Below, piece by piece: positions 6,395 through 15,322 of a stretch of 21,531 nucleotides of DNA. The DNA comes from a virus. The notes beneath the pieces were generated by a model. That model had not been told where the DNA came from, did not search any database, and saw nothing but the letters and a program-made list of their open reading frames with translations. The DNA lies in the IMG/VR virus record IMGVR_UViG_3300040815_001340, positions 1 to 21,531 of that record. One strand, given 5' to 3'. The translations under genes and the position numbers were made by a program. How positions within the stretch are numbered: the first letter of the stretch is position 1; each line of letters opens with the position of its first letter.

Positions 6395-8040
6395 TAACTA
6401 AGCTCCTTAACTTCTGCAATGTATATACTACCATTAGACTTAACTAAAGTAAATATAGATTCTGTACTTGGTTCTACATTCCCATCATAATTAGGATCTG
6501 TTTTAACTCCTGCTGGCCAAGTTATAGCCTGAGCACTGACATCTGTATTTTCTATAATTATTAATATTGTTTGACCGTCAGAGTCATTTGAAAATGTAAA
6601 TGTTGTAGCAGCAGATATACTTTTATAATATACTCCTTCTAAACTCCAATCAATATCTAAAGCAGTTATGTTATTATTTGGATTACTCTCTACTGTGTCT
6701 AATCTTTCTTCAACTTCGTCAATAGCTTCTTGTACATCTGTAGCTGTAAGACCACTTGAACTATTATCATAAGTAACAGCAGTAGCTGTTGTAACTGGTG
6801 CGATATCTTTAGCTTCCCATCTTGAGTTTCCATTATCATAAATTAATGCTTGTCCATCAGTAGGGGCTGGAACAGAAATATCAGAAAGTTCGTCTAATAG
6901 AATATTATCACCAACAGCATTAGGTCTATAAACTTTAACCTGTAATGTGTTAGCGTCTTCAACATAAAATAATGGGTTCGAGAATCCCGATCCCGGTTCA
7001 GTAGTTGTTGCTAGTCCCGGAGTAGCTTCAGATAAGAAATAGTATTGTCCAATCGTATATCCGTGAGCTGTTGCTTCAATTCTTCCAAAGTCAGCCGCAA
7101 CAAATGTATTTGCATCAACAACTTCAATTACTACATAATAAGCTAGTGTAGCAGCATCATTTGCTTGAGCTTTAACCCAAGTAGTACCATTGTGATAGAT
7201 ACCATCACCAACAGCAAATCCGTGAGAAGCTTGACTAATCTCGAAAGAAGTAGACCCTCCTCCGCCTATTGGCTCAAGTGCGTTATCAATAATCTGATAC
7301 ATTTTTTGAGTATCAGTTGCAAATACGATCTGACCATCATCAGCAGTACTAGCATATGTAATTAAGTTAGCTTCAGTATCTTGTTTTACATCAGATCTCG
7401 TAGGAGTCTCAATAGATCCAGAGATCGTATTTGTTGAATCTAATGTTTTGTTTTGTAAAGTTTCTGAAACAGTCGGTCTTCCGTCCATTTCAGTTTGTAG
7501 CTCATCTAAGGCTCCCTGAACGTCCGTAGCAACTAAGTTACCAGAAGGTACGTTAGTGATTGCAGAAGCCGTATGAGCGTCTGTAACATCTGCTAGGTGG
7601 TCAGAAATACCAGTAGCGTTAGCAGCAGCAGAGTTAGCTACATCATCAACAGCGTCTTGAACATTTGTTCCGGTTACATTAGGGTTAGTATCGTCAAAAG
7701 TGATCTCAGAAGCTTCGTTTTGTCCTTCTAAAGCAGTTTTAACGGCTAATGCTGAAGGAAGTTCAGTATCGGAAGTAGCTGTGCTTATATCGGTTATTAG
7801 AACCCCAGCTTTTAAGTTATCTGTTTCTATATTTGAAATTGTATTGTTGTCTGCATCAATTGTTTTATTTTCTAATGTTTGAGCTTGATCTTCAGTTACG
7901 ATAGATCTCTCAGCACCGTCAACGTATGCTTTAAATTTAAGTGCCGATGGGTCTAATCTTAATTCACCTTCTGCTGCTGTAGCATTGGTAGATCCTTTAA
8001 GTCTGATCCCTTCAATAAATTTTCTTCTCTTAATCGTCAT
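6394..8040 (-). CDS. Tail fibre protein with repeated fibre modules
   Basis: A 548-aa protein with a GGGAG site before its ATG. Near the N terminus is TLENKTIDADNN, and near residues 190-262 TLQNKTLD ... RSDVKQDTEANLITYASTAD ... IGGGG, which is the module also found at the start of the 697-aa fibre. Two short heptad-like units (ATDVQGALDELQTEMD and ATDVQEAIDEVEERLDTVE) look like trimeric coiled-coil segments. A central domain (HGFAVGDGIYHNG ... HGYTIGQYYFLSEATPG ... VYRP) and a C-terminal domain (DIDWSLEGVYYKSIS ... SIYIAEVKE) match patterns common in marine phage fibres. It lies right after the beta-rich 8121-8597 gene in the promoter-led tail unit. Fibre assignment is firm; receptor is unknown. 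Confidence 0.85.
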   Translation of the reverse strand: MTIKRRKFIEGIRLKGSTNATAAEGELRLDPSALKFKAYVDGAERSIVTEDQAQTLENKTIDADNNTISNIETDNLKAGVLITDISTATSDTELPSALAVKTALEGQNEASEITFDDTNPNVTGTNVQDAVDDVANSAAANATGISDHLADVTDAHTASAITNVPSGNLVATDVQGALDELQTEMDGRPTVSETLQNKTLDSTNTISGSIETPTRSDVKQDTEANLITYASTADDGQIVFATDTQKMYQIIDNALEPIGGGGSTSFEISQASHGFAVGDGIYHNGTTWVKAQANDAATLAYYVVIEVVDANTFVAADFGRIEATAHGYTIGQYYFLSEATPGLATTTEPGSGFSNPLFYVEDANTLQVKVYRPNAVGDNILLDELSDISVPAPTDGQALIYDNGNSRWEAKDIAPVTTATAVTYDNSSSGLTATDVQEAIDEVEERLDTVESNPNNNITALDIDWSLEGVYYKSISAATTFTFSNDSDGQTILIIIENTDVSAQAITWPAGVKTDPNYDGNVEPSTESIFTLVKSNGSIYIAEVKELS

Positions 8041-8087
8041 TTTATTCTCCCTTTAAATCCCCTTATTCGATTCACGAAGTCCGGTTT

Positions 8088-8103
8088 CTAACCTATTGGT
8101 TAG
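8088..8103 (-). other. Small hairpin in the 80-base gap before the 548-aa fibre gene
   Basis: CTAACC and GGTTAG form a 6-bp stem with a 4-base loop. No U-run follows on the minus strand, so it is not an ordinary terminator. It sits about 50 bases before the fibre start and could mark an mRNA processing or stability point. Only the inverted repeat itself is seen. Confidence 0.35.
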
Positions 8104-8120
8104 CTACTAAAGTTTTTATA

Positions 8121-8597
8121 TTATAAAGCCTCTTCGTCAATAACTGCTTTAGCTGAGAACTTTATTTTTAATTCTAATGTATCTACTACGTCTGCTGATG
8201 TGAACTTAAACTGTCCACCAACAACGTAAAATTCTACTTCTGTATCATCTCCTGAGAATTCCTGAGTAATATTAAACTCAAGACCGTTATAAGCCCCCTC
8301 TATAACAAAGGACTCTACCTCTCTAGATTTACCAGAAGCTAATGTATATTCTCTTGTAATAATTCCTGTTACTGATATTCTTTGAACAAATGATGTGTCG
8401 AATTGAAGTCCAGATACGAACCCATCCAATCCAACTAGTATGGTTTCGGTAGTAGATATATCTCCCGGTCCCTTGATTTCTTTAGCAGCTTCTGTAATAG
8501 CGTCAGCCCAACCTGTGGCTTCTTCTCCGTAATTAGAGCTACCAGTTATAGGGTAGTCGAATATATCGTTACCTACTTGTAATTTTTTTGATGACAT
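8121..8597 (-). CDS. Beta-rich virion-like protein, first gene of the tail unit
   Basis: A 158-aa protein starting MSSKKLQVGNDIFDYPITG. I chose ATG 8595-8597, with AGAGGGG six bases upstream. The ATG 24 bases earlier has its purine tract only three bases away and lies at or before the likely transcription start of the adjacent promoter element. After an alpha segment (GWADAITEAAKEIKGPGD) the protein is mostly beta (TILVGLDGFVSGLQFDT, QRISVTGIITREY, VEFYVVGGQFKFTS). I recall the MSSKKLQVGND opening in other marine phage structural loci, of unknown function. As the first gene after the capsid terminator and just before the fibres, it is likely a virion protein, possibly a fibre-linking or neck protein. 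Confidence 0.7.
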   Translation of the reverse strand: MSSKKLQVGNDIFDYPITGSSNYGEEATGWADAITEAAKEIKGPGDISTTETILVGLDGFVSGLQFDTSFVQRISVTGIITREYTLASGKSREVESFVIEGAYNGLEFNITQEFSGDDTEVEFYVVGGQFKFTSADVVDTLELKIKFSAKAVIDEEAL

Positions 8598-8627
8598 TAA
8601 TAACCCCTCTAGAAAGGACATAATCCC

Positions 8628-8650
8628 CTATATATAGTTGTTAAATTTTC
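8628..8650 (-). promoter_or_regulatory. Phage promoter-like element, copy before the tail unit
   Basis: The 18-base core AAAATTTAACAACTATAT (minus strand, 8632-8649) is followed by ATAGGGG. It lies 35 bases before the chosen start at 8597 and just after the capsid terminator, so it can restart transcription for the tail block. Identical cores precede three other minus-strand units. Confidence 0.75.
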
Positions 8651-8703
8651 CAACCATAAACGGAATTATTTCGGATTTCCTAATGATAACAATATGTTAA
8701 CAT

Positions 8704-8731
8704 AAAAAAAAAGGGAGGTATTGCACCTCCC
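8704..8731 (-). terminator. Strong intrinsic terminator after the major capsid gene
   Basis: On the minus strand GGGAGGT, loop GCAAT, ACCTCCC, then nine T. This is a perfect 7-bp GC-rich stem plus U-run, 22 bases after the capsid stop. It ends or reduces capsid transcription before the tail unit, whose own promoter copy follows. Confidence 0.92.
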
Positions 8732-8752
8732 TGTATTTTAGGTTGCTTAGAA

Positions 8753-10015
8753 TTAAGCTACTTTGATATTCTTTAGGATACAAAGAGATGCTGGTCTAGC
8801 AGTAAATAATGCTTGATCAGTGTAACATCTCATTTCGATACCATGCTTACCTTCAAGAAGCTCTAAGTACTCTTCACCATCTGGTCTTTTGAAAGTAACT
8901 TCTTCAGAACCAATTCTCTTAAGGTCTTTCTCACAAATTAAGTAAGAGAATCCTTCTTTTACGAATGTAGAAGCAATAACTTTAATTGAACCATTTTGTC
9001 CGTGGAACATGATTTCTCTTGATCCATTCTCTTGTTTAGCTGGAGAGTAAGAACTATCATATTGTCTCTTAGCGTCGATTTCAGTTAATAGAGAGTTCCA
9101 TTGCTTAGGGTTAACATAACAAGAAACTTCTTCTTCCATTAATCCTTTCTCAACCATTGCAGCAATACCTTCTTCGATTTTAGCGAAAGAAAGAACAGCA
9201 GCGTTAGTTGTAGCATCAGTACCAACTTCTACGATAGACCCTTGGAAAAGAGGCTCAGAAGCGTTAGAGATGCCAAAAAGAGAAGTTGTTTCAGAAGCGA
9301 TTCCGTGAACACCTAAGAATTCGTTTTTAGCAGTATCAGTAGCTGCACCTTTAAAGTAGATAACATCATCTTCAGCGATTTCAGCAGCACCTAAGTTACC
9401 AGCAGATTTTTTAAGAGAAACAGTTTTATCAGCAAGAGAGTATCCAACGATTTCATACTCAGCAACTAGAGAACCAGCTCTAAATACTTCAACAGCAGCG
9501 TTAGTTGTACCATTCCAGATACCAGCAGCCCATTCAGCGTCTTGAATTTCAACTGCTTCAGATGGAGCACCACCAGTGATATCAGTCTTAACAACACCAA
9601 TTCCAGACTGTCCGTAGAACATCTGAACTTCTAATCTGTGGTAAACAGACTTAAGCATGTTACCAACCATAAGGTCCATTGCTTTTTCGATTGATTGCTT
9701 GTCAGAACCTGAACGAGAAAGAGCACCGATAGAGATAGCAGATCTTAATACTAATTCTCTAGCTTTGATAGAAGCTTTTCTCATTTTGAATTCTTTAACA
9801 TCATTAAGGTCGAAAAGAGATCCATCTTCTCCACCATAAGTGAATCCTGACTCTAAAGAAAGGATAACTGGTTCATTGTAGCTATCACCAACTTTTTTAG
9901 ATGTGTCAAATTTTACAGCATTGTAAAGTTTAACATGATCAGGTACTAATTGTTTTACTTTGTCAGCGTATCTTTCCTTAAAAAGACCGTTTAACGTACT
10001 TACTTCGTTTGCCAT
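8753..10015 (-). CDS. Major capsid (coat) protein
   Basis: A 420-aa protein starting MANEVSTLNGLFKERYADKVKQL, with a strong TAAGGAG site. Length, a helical N-terminal arm, the segment GDSYNEPVILSLESGFTYGGEDG, the long helix with RSGSDKQSIEKAMDLMVGNML and LEVQMFYGQSGIGV, and a C-terminal beta region (EMRCYTDQALFTARPASLCILKN) match a family of marine phage coat proteins, probably with the HK97 fold. It follows an acidic scaffold-like gene, the usual order. It is flanked by its own promoter copy and leader upstream and a strong terminator downstream, which suits the most abundant virion protein. No protease or cleavage site is evident. I am confident in the coat assignment; the fold is inferred. 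Confidence 0.88.
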   Translation of the reverse strand: MANEVSTLNGLFKERYADKVKQLVPDHVKLYNAVKFDTSKKVGDSYNEPVILSLESGFTYGGEDGSLFDLNDVKEFKMRKASIKARELVLRSAISIGALSRSGSDKQSIEKAMDLMVGNMLKSVYHRLEVQMFYGQSGIGVVKTDITGGAPSEAVEIQDAEWAAGIWNGTTNAAVEVFRAGSLVAEYEIVGYSLADKTVSLKKSAGNLGAAEIAEDDVIYFKGAATDTAKNEFLGVHGIASETTSLFGISNASEPLFQGSIVEVGTDATTNAAVLSFAKIEEGIAAMVEKGLMEEEVSCYVNPKQWNSLLTEIDAKRQYDSSYSPAKQENGSREIMFHGQNGSIKVIASTFVKEGFSYLICEKDLKRIGSEEVTFKRPDGEEYLELLEGKHGIEMRCYTDQALFTARPASLCILKNIKVA

Positions 10016-10219
10016 TTTATAACTCCTTAAAATTAAATAAAAAATGTTAAAATCTTACGATTTTATGATTAAAAAAGTTCGATTCTATCCACTTTTCACT
10101 TGACAACTTCAGTCTTAATAGGTATTCTTTACTACAGAGCCTCAATCCTTTCGGGTATGAAGATGGTTCAAGAAGCCGACATAAGCCTACAATTGTAAGC
10201 TAGAGGGACTTCCTCGTTA
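10016..10219 (-). other. Structured 5' leader of the capsid mRNA
   Basis: These 204 bases between the promoter element and the capsid start hold no gene. Just after the promoter is GAGG-AAGTC-CCTC (10203-10215), then a 7-bp stem AGCTTAC/GTAGGCT with a 4-base loop (10184-10201). A weaker pairing GCTTC/GAGGC encloses a CCCGAAAGG segment. The last 60 bases are very AT-rich and end in the ribosome site. A 5'-terminal hairpin is a known way to stabilise phage structural mRNAs; that role here is inferred. Confidence 0.5.
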
Positions 10220-10237
10220 ATATAGTTGTTAAATTTT
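10220..10237 (-). promoter_or_regulatory. Phage promoter-like element, copy before the capsid gene
   Basis: Carries the exact 18-base core AAAATTTAACAACTATAT (minus strand). It is followed by TAACGAGG rather than ATAG, so identity with the other copies ends at the core. It lies 205 bases before the capsid start, the longest leader of the four units, and separates capsid transcription from the scaffold gene. Confidence 0.75.
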
Positions 10238-10315
10238 TCTACAACTAATGGATTTTTATTGAAAAAAATTCAATATTCTAATAATTTCAGTATACTACAA
10301 CGTCATTTTTAATGA

Positions 10316-11305
10316 CTACATTCCCATAAAATCTTTCAAACTAATCTTTTTAACAGGTTCTTGTTTAGATTCTTCCTGCTTTGGAGTAGATTTGATGTTA
10401 TTTAGGGTTTTAACCTGTTGTTTAGCCTGTTGTACTCTCTCTTCTCTTAGATTATTAAGAATATCATCACCTAAAAGAGCTTTAAGAGCAGCATTTGACT
10501 TTAAAGAACCAGCAATAGATCTGAACTTATTCTGTAACTCAGCTTTTACAGTTGGTAGTACATCTGCAGCAGATACATCTTCCCAACCATTTTGCATAGC
10601 CCAAAGCATATTATCAGCAACCATTGCGATAACCTCAGGGTTAGCTGGAAGCTCAGGATCACCTTCTAGAGCACCCAAAATGTCAGTTTCGATCTCTTTC
10701 TCAACTTTAGCCATTTCAGCTTGTCTAGTTCTATCTTCAGCTTCTTTTCTAAGCCTTTCGTTTTCTTCTCTCATTCTTTGGATTTCAGAAGCAATTCTCT
10801 CTTGTTCTTGTTCTTCAGGACTTTTAGCACTTTCAGCTAAATGATTCTCAATAACTCTAGCAGCAAATTCAACAGGATCAATATCCAGCTCTTGAAGTAC
10901 TGATGCTGTATCAGTTTTAAGCCTATCAATATCGTTTCTGTAAGCCTTCTCAAGTTCTGCACTACGTTGCATAGCCTGACGACCAGCTAAAGCCATCTGA
11001 AGCTCTTTTTGAAGTGTATCTTCATCGCTAAGGTCGATCTTACGCTTATACTCTTTACCATTAACTTTAAGAGTAAATTCTCTGATCATTTCCTTAACTT
11101 CTTCTTCAGTAGCACCTTCTTCGATAGCTTGCTCTACTTCAGCTTGAAGTTCTTCTTCAGTTTCAGCTTGTACACCTTCTGAACTAGACTCGCTAGACTC
11201 TTCGCTACTTGCTTCAATTTCTTGTGATTCTTCATTTGATTCTACAGATTCTTCTGCAGACGTTGACTCTTCAACAGTCTCAACTGCTGTGTTTTCTTCA
11301 CTCAT
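10316..11305 (-). CDS. Scaffold-like capsid assembly protein
   Basis: A 329-aa protein. The first 75 residues are extremely acidic and low-complexity (E and S rich). A charged helical, coiled-coil middle follows at about 130-215 (EEQERIASEIQRMREENERL, DRTRQAEMAKVEKEIETD), and the C terminus is short and basic (KKISLKDFMGM). Acidic, helical, with a basic C-terminal hook and placed directly before the coat gene, it fits a scaffolding protein that binds coat subunits during procapsid assembly and leaves or is cleaved later. There is no visible protease motif. It has a TAAGGAG site. The downstream 78 bases before the capsid promoter hold only weak AT-rich hairpins. The role is inferred from order and composition, as scaffold sequences diverge quickly. 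Confidence 0.78.
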   Translation of the reverse strand: MSEENTAVETVEESTSAEESVESNEESQEIEASSEESSESSSEGVQAETEEELQAEVEQAIEEGATEEEVKEMIREFTLKVNGKEYKRKIDLSDEDTLQKELQMALAGRQAMQRSAELEKAYRNDIDRLKTDTASVLQELDIDPVEFAARVIENHLAESAKSPEEQEQERIASEIQRMREENERLRKEAEDRTRQAEMAKVEKEIETDILGALEGDPELPANPEVIAMVADNMLWAMQNGWEDVSAADVLPTVKAELQNKFRSIAGSLKSNAALKALLGDDILNNLREERVQQAKQQVKTLNNIKSTPKQEESKQEPVKKISLKDFMGM

Positions 11306-11340
11306 TTGTTTCTCCTTAATCAGTTTTTATATGATTAGTT

Positions 11341-11362
11341 ACTCCGCCTTTATGGTAGGAGT
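11341..11362 (-). other. Hairpin between the 107-aa gene and the scaffold gene
   Basis: ACTCC and GGAGT pair around a short inner stem, overlapping the last base of the 107-aa gene's stop codon. There is no U-run, so it is not a standard terminator. It lies 36 bases before the scaffold start and might shape expression between the two genes. Only the inverted repeat is seen. Confidence 0.35.
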
Positions 11363-11685
11363 TAGTTATTATTTTCGTGAATTTTTTGCGTGTAACCTTC
11401 CTTACAAAGCCCAAAGGTACGATCTCTGCTCTCTCTTGATAAGTTAACACCAAAAGATTCTAACTTAGATCTAGCGTTTCTTTTTAAAACATTCATATTA
11501 CCGTAACTTTTACTTTTAAAACTAAATTCTTTATTTCTTTCATTTCTTATACCAAACCACATTTCTTTAGTGTTAAGAACTATTTTATATCTAGCTCCTG
11601 TACTTTTAGAAACATACTCATTTAAAGAAATTAAACAATCTTCCTTTACTGGATGGTTAATATATCTAATTCTATTACCACTCAT
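11362..11685 (-). CDS. Uncharacterised 107-aa basic protein between portal and scaffold
   Basis: Starts MSGNRIRYINHPVKEDCLIS at an ATG that overlaps the portal stop by one base (TAATG), so it is coupled to the portal. It reads as a short beta part (ARYKIVLNTKEMWFGIRNER) followed by a basic helix-type part (MNVLKRNARSKLESFGVNLSRESRDRTFG). The beta strands plus a KR-rich helix are reminiscent of small DNA-binding domains of the AP2 kind, but I cannot establish this. The context among virion assembly genes suggests an assembly factor or minor structural protein; a small mobile passenger is the other possibility. Function not recognised. Confidence 0.6.
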   Translation of the reverse strand: MSGNRIRYINHPVKEDCLISLNEYVSKSTGARYKIVLNTKEMWFGIRNERNKEFSFKSKSYGNMNVLKRNARSKLESFGVNLSRESRDRTFGLCKEGYTQKIHENNN

Positions 11686-13787
11686 TACTGACCGCCTGTA
11701 TTTTTAGCCATCATCTCCGCAGGATTAGTAGGTTGAGGAGGTAATGTACCATCGCTTACTCCTGCTGGTTGAGCAGGTTGTGGTAAGTTCTGTGGTCCCA
11801 TATTAGGGTCCATCATTTGAGCTGGTCCACCTTGAGGCATGTTAGTACCTGCTGGTTGTTGTGGATTAGGAACTCCCGGTTGTCCAGCACCCGGTTGTTG
11901 CGGAGGTGGAGCTAACGGTTGTTCACCAACAATTGATAGTATATTAGGATCAGTTGTTTGTAATAAGTTAATGTGTTCTTGGATATGATCTAGTACTGAT
12001 TGAACTAACTCTGGATCTCTCCTAAGAGTGTAGTCAGCAAGTACTGACCTGTGCTCTTTAATATGTAAAGCGTGTTGGTCAGAGAAAATAGCAATAACTT
12101 CTTCTCCTCTAATCATAGCTTCGTTCTCACCTTTAATAGTCATCATCTCATCCATCTTACCTTCAGTTAAGTAATCAAGATTACCAGTATTCATAACCAT
12201 TAAATATTTCTCTGGACTATCAATAAGTCCCATCTGTAGTAAGTTTTCTGCTACTTGAGCACGACCAGCAGTAGTTTGCATTAATGCGTTACCTACATCT
12301 ACAACAACTCTGTTAATTGATTTAATATCATCAGACTTAAACTCTCTCATTTCTGTTGAGTTATTTAGCCCGGAAATGGCAGCAATTCTTGGAACATTAG
12401 CAAAGTCTTTTAGTAGATTAATAAGACCTGTACCAACGCTTTCTAGTAGTTGAATATAAGACTGTTGAAGTCCTGATACGAACTGTAATGCTTGCGATTG
12501 TACTAGTGCTAATGCGTTACCAGAACGTAATGATTGTTCAGGATTACCTCTAGCTACAGAGTTAACACCTGATAATGTTTCCATTGTCTTCTCAATAATC
12601 TGCATAAGCTGATAAACTTCTGGAGATGTCTTTACTAAATCTAATGGCTCAGGTTTACCTAAAGCCTGTTCATACTCAATAAAGTTCATTCCTTCAGATA
12701 CTTGCTCTACAGAAACACCGTTACCTCTTGGGTTAAGAATATTAATAACACCAAAAGCATTTACGTTTGTAGCTGCCGTAGAATAGAGACTATTAAGCAT
12801 ATCTTGTAATGGGAGTAAGTCGAACATGTCTGTGTAACCATAAGGAGTACCCATTATTTCACTTGGAGTAATTCGATGCACTGGCAAGTCTCTATAAGGC
12901 ATTACGGTATCTTCCATGATAGTATCTGAATCGGCGTATAAAATATACCTTCCATTTGGCATAGATTCCGTTCTTTTATGAAAAAATTCATATACTGCAA
13001 TATCTTCTGTTTGTTCAATAGGATTAGCTAAAACTCTTCTAGCTCTTTTTTCTTTCTTGTCTTTTGTATCTTGGTTAATTAGATTTTCAGCTAACTCTGG
13101 ATACTTTGCTGCAAGATCAAATTTATTAATAAAAGTCCTACATAGAACCCAATCGTTCTTCATGTAATCTTCTTTTGTAACATCAAAAACTACGTCAAAT
13201 GGAGATAATAGACTAAACTCTACATCTCCTTCATAGATAGGGAAAGGTTTTAACGCCTCACCTTTTTCTCCTAAAGGTTCACCATTTTCGTCATAGTCAA
13301 AGATTTCATCTTCATCAATATCAACATAATCATAAATCTTGCCTCTGGTACTATTCCACTCTAACTTTATATATCCTGACCCCAGAACAATGGCGTACTC
13401 AACGGCTTTCTTTATGATGGTTTCTAGCTTCATTTCACGCATATAATAATCTAGAAGTCCGTTTCCGAGTTCAGCCTGTAGCAATGATTTTCTATCAGTA
13501 TTGATAGCTCTACATTGAAAGCTAGGTCGTGTACTTGTTACCATAACGTGAATATGTCTAGCTAAGTTTCTATAATGATTTACTGCTAGGTTAACTAACT
13601 CTCCTTGTTCTCCACCAGAAGATAAGAAATGACCTCTATCGTAATACTGACCATAATAAGATCTCCAAGATCTTTTAATCTTGTCAATATAATCGGTATC
13701 CATAACACCTTTAAACCAGTGCTGAGATTTACCCATTAAAGTCTCAACCGCTTTTTCAGCGTCTTCTGCTGCGAAATATCTTTCCAT
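11685..13787 (-). CDS. Portal protein
   Basis: A 700-aa protein starting MERYFAAEDAEKAVETLMGK, with an AGGGA site. Large size, an N-terminal segment with WRSYYGQYYDRGHF, an early helical region (RPSFQCRAINTDRKSLLQAE), a typical portal core (SPFDVVFDVTKEDYMKNDWV, IAVYEFFHKRTE, LPVHRITPSEIMGTPYGYTD) and a long helical stem and crown are characteristic of P22-like portals, the dodecameric ring through which DNA is packaged and ejected. From about residue 625 a flexible tail rich in P, Q, G and N is predicted (APPPQQPGAGQPG onward). It lies between TerL and scaffold, the classic order, with its own promoter copy 27 bases upstream. Well supported. Confidence 0.9.
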   Translation of the reverse strand: MERYFAAEDAEKAVETLMGKSQHWFKGVMDTDYIDKIKRSWRSYYGQYYDRGHFLSSGGEQGELVNLAVNHYRNLARHIHVMVTSTRPSFQCRAINTDRKSLLQAELGNGLLDYYMREMKLETIIKKAVEYAIVLGSGYIKLEWNSTRGKIYDYVDIDEDEIFDYDENGEPLGEKGEALKPFPIYEGDVEFSLLSPFDVVFDVTKEDYMKNDWVLCRTFINKFDLAAKYPELAENLINQDTKDKKEKRARRVLANPIEQTEDIAVYEFFHKRTESMPNGRYILYADSDTIMEDTVMPYRDLPVHRITPSEIMGTPYGYTDMFDLLPLQDMLNSLYSTAATNVNAFGVINILNPRGNGVSVEQVSEGMNFIEYEQALGKPEPLDLVKTSPEVYQLMQIIEKTMETLSGVNSVARGNPEQSLRSGNALALVQSQALQFVSGLQQSYIQLLESVGTGLINLLKDFANVPRIAAISGLNNSTEMREFKSDDIKSINRVVVDVGNALMQTTAGRAQVAENLLQMGLIDSPEKYLMVMNTGNLDYLTEGKMDEMMTIKGENEAMIRGEEVIAIFSDQHALHIKEHRSVLADYTLRRDPELVQSVLDHIQEHINLLQTTDPNILSIVGEQPLAPPPQQPGAGQPGVPNPQQPAGTNMPQGGPAQMMDPNMGPQNLPQPAQPAGVSDGTLPPQPTNPAEMMAKNTGGQ

Positions 13788-13813
13788 AGTTAGTCCCTTT
13801 TTAGTACTTCTAT

Positions 13814-13831
13814 ATATAGTTGTTAAATTTT
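13814..13831 (-). promoter_or_regulatory. Phage promoter-like element, copy before the portal
   Basis: Core AAAATTTAACAACTATAT on the minus strand, followed by ATAGAAGT. It occupies the 56-base gap between the TerL stop and the portal start, 27 bases before the ATG. No terminator is seen ahead of it, so it probably adds transcripts to those from the packaging unit. Confidence 0.75.
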
Positions 13832-13843
13832 CCTAATAATGTA

Positions 13844-15322
13844 TTATTTTTTCTTAAGATTTAGCACTTTTCTAAAGAAATCAGTAGCTTCCGATACGTT
13901 TTTATGCTTGAATTTAGGTGACATAAATGTATTTTCATTAATACTTAGACCATAACCAAACGGAAATGGGTTCTTAGATGTCTGTACATTTCTAATAAGA
14001 TAATAAAGAGCAGGAATACCATCAACGTGACCCCCTCTTACAGATTTATCTGGAGTATCTGGCATCCTCTTGAAATCAGTACGTTTATCATTCCACTGAC
14101 CATATTCTAAATGGTATATTAAATGCTTACATCTTTCATGGATTTTAACTCTCCCTTTTGCTACCCACATTCTCATCTCATTAATTGCACCTTGTTTTCC
14201 ATCTTTTCTAGATGTAATAAAGTTCAAATCGTGAAGTAACTTAAGGTCTTGCTGAAGGCCCAAATTAACGTCCATAACTCTTAAATAAGCTTTGTGTTGT
14301 TCCTTTGTTTTTTCGTCATAAAACCTTATTTTTTCTTTAGCTATGATACCTTCTACCAGATCTTGTGTGGTCATAGTAGGGCCGTTCATTACCAGTTCAT
14401 CTATTATAACTAACGTAGCATTTTTAAAATCATAATAGCCAAATAAAGCCACTGTTAAATCTTTGTGACCAATATCCATTCCTACATAAAAATCCCTGAA
14501 ATCAGGTAATTCTGGTGCAGTTTCATCATCAAATATAATATTACCCTTATTCATTGAAAACTCAGGACATATAGTAGTTTCCTCGTCTACAAATACCTGA
14601 CAAAGGTACTCACGCCTAAAATCTGGATCTTCTTTACCTCTAGGATATTCTTCAATAATCTCTTCTATAATATCAGGAGTAAAGTTAGGGTTTTGGTATA
14701 TATCATAAATCCTTAACCTTCCAGAAGCTTTATATGGATTCATAAAGTGCTGAATAAACTCATGTTGAGGGTCTCTAGATGGAGTAGATGCTAGTATCAT
14801 CCTACCTCTAGTTGTACGGATAGTAGGTGATAAAATAGACCTAATGGTATATAGTAAATCGTTTACGAAACCTGCCTCATCAATCAAAACCAGATCTGCT
14901 CTAGTTCCCCTTAAAGATTCTGCAGATAAATCAGATCCACCTAGATGTATTTCAGATCCGTTATGGAATCTATATATCTTATCTTGCGTACTGTAATCAG
15001 GTCTAAGCTCTGCTGGACAAGTTTCGGTAATCTCTCTCATAAGAGGTTGTATAATAGTCTTAGCATCCTTCTGTTTTGGAAGTAAGAACTTTACGATAGA
15101 ATTAGGTTTACTTAGACATTGCTCAAGAGCTAATGTAACCATAAGCCAAGTCTTACCTAACCTTCGACTACATACTATAACACTAGTACGAGTAGTATCG
15201 TTAAATACGCTATTTTTCATGTCCTTTTGAACGTCTGTAAGTAGCCAACTCAACTCTCCCATTTCCCATAGTTTAGCCTGAGCTTCTTCTTTTGACATCT
15301 GCTTTTTGGACTTCTTAGCCAT
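13844..15322 (-). CDS. Terminase large subunit (TerL)
   Basis: A 492-aa protein with both terminase domains. ATPase: Walker A variant CSRRLGKTW at about 51-59, Walker B LVLIDEAG with D148-E149, and coupling motif ILASTP at 176-181. Nuclease (RNase H fold): [15 protein letters not shown] with D283, and a late GGHVDG with D434 before the final helix. TerL motors pump DNA through the portal and cut concatemers. The start overlaps the HNH gene by 8 bp, with a GGGTGG site inside that gene. Lysine-rich ends are usual. Compared with other TerL proteins it is full length and intact. Very sure. Confidence 0.96.
   Translation of the reverse strand: MAKKSKKQMSKEEAQAKLWEMGELSWLLTDVQKDMKNSVFNDTTRTSVIVCSRRLGKTWLMVTLALEQCLSKPNSIVKFLLPKQKDAKTIIQPLMREITETCPAELRPDYSTQDKIYRFHNGSEIHLGGSDLSAESLRGTRADLVLIDEAGFVNDLLYTIRSILSPTIRTTRGRMILASTPSRDPQHEFIQHFMNPYKASGRLRIYDIYQNPNFTPDIIEEIIEEYPRGKEDPDFRREYLCQVFVDEETTICPEFSMNKGNIIFDDETAPELPDFRDFYVGMDIGHKDLTVALFGYYDFKNATLVIIDELVMNGPTMTTQDLVEGIIAKEKIRFYDEKTKEQHKAYLRVMDVNLGLQQDLKLLHDLNFITSRKDGKQGAINEMRMWVAKGRVKIHERCKHLIYHLEYGQWNDKRTDFKRMPDTPDKSVRGGHVDGIPALYYLIRNVQTSKNPFPFGYGLSINENTFMSPKFKHKNVSEATDFFRKVLNLKKK

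Noticed and set aside
10392-10844. A 150-aa plus-strand frame opposite the scaffold-like gene
   Set aside because: It is rich in S, L and C as expected from the antisense of E/K-rich codons, has no ribosome site, and runs against the operon.
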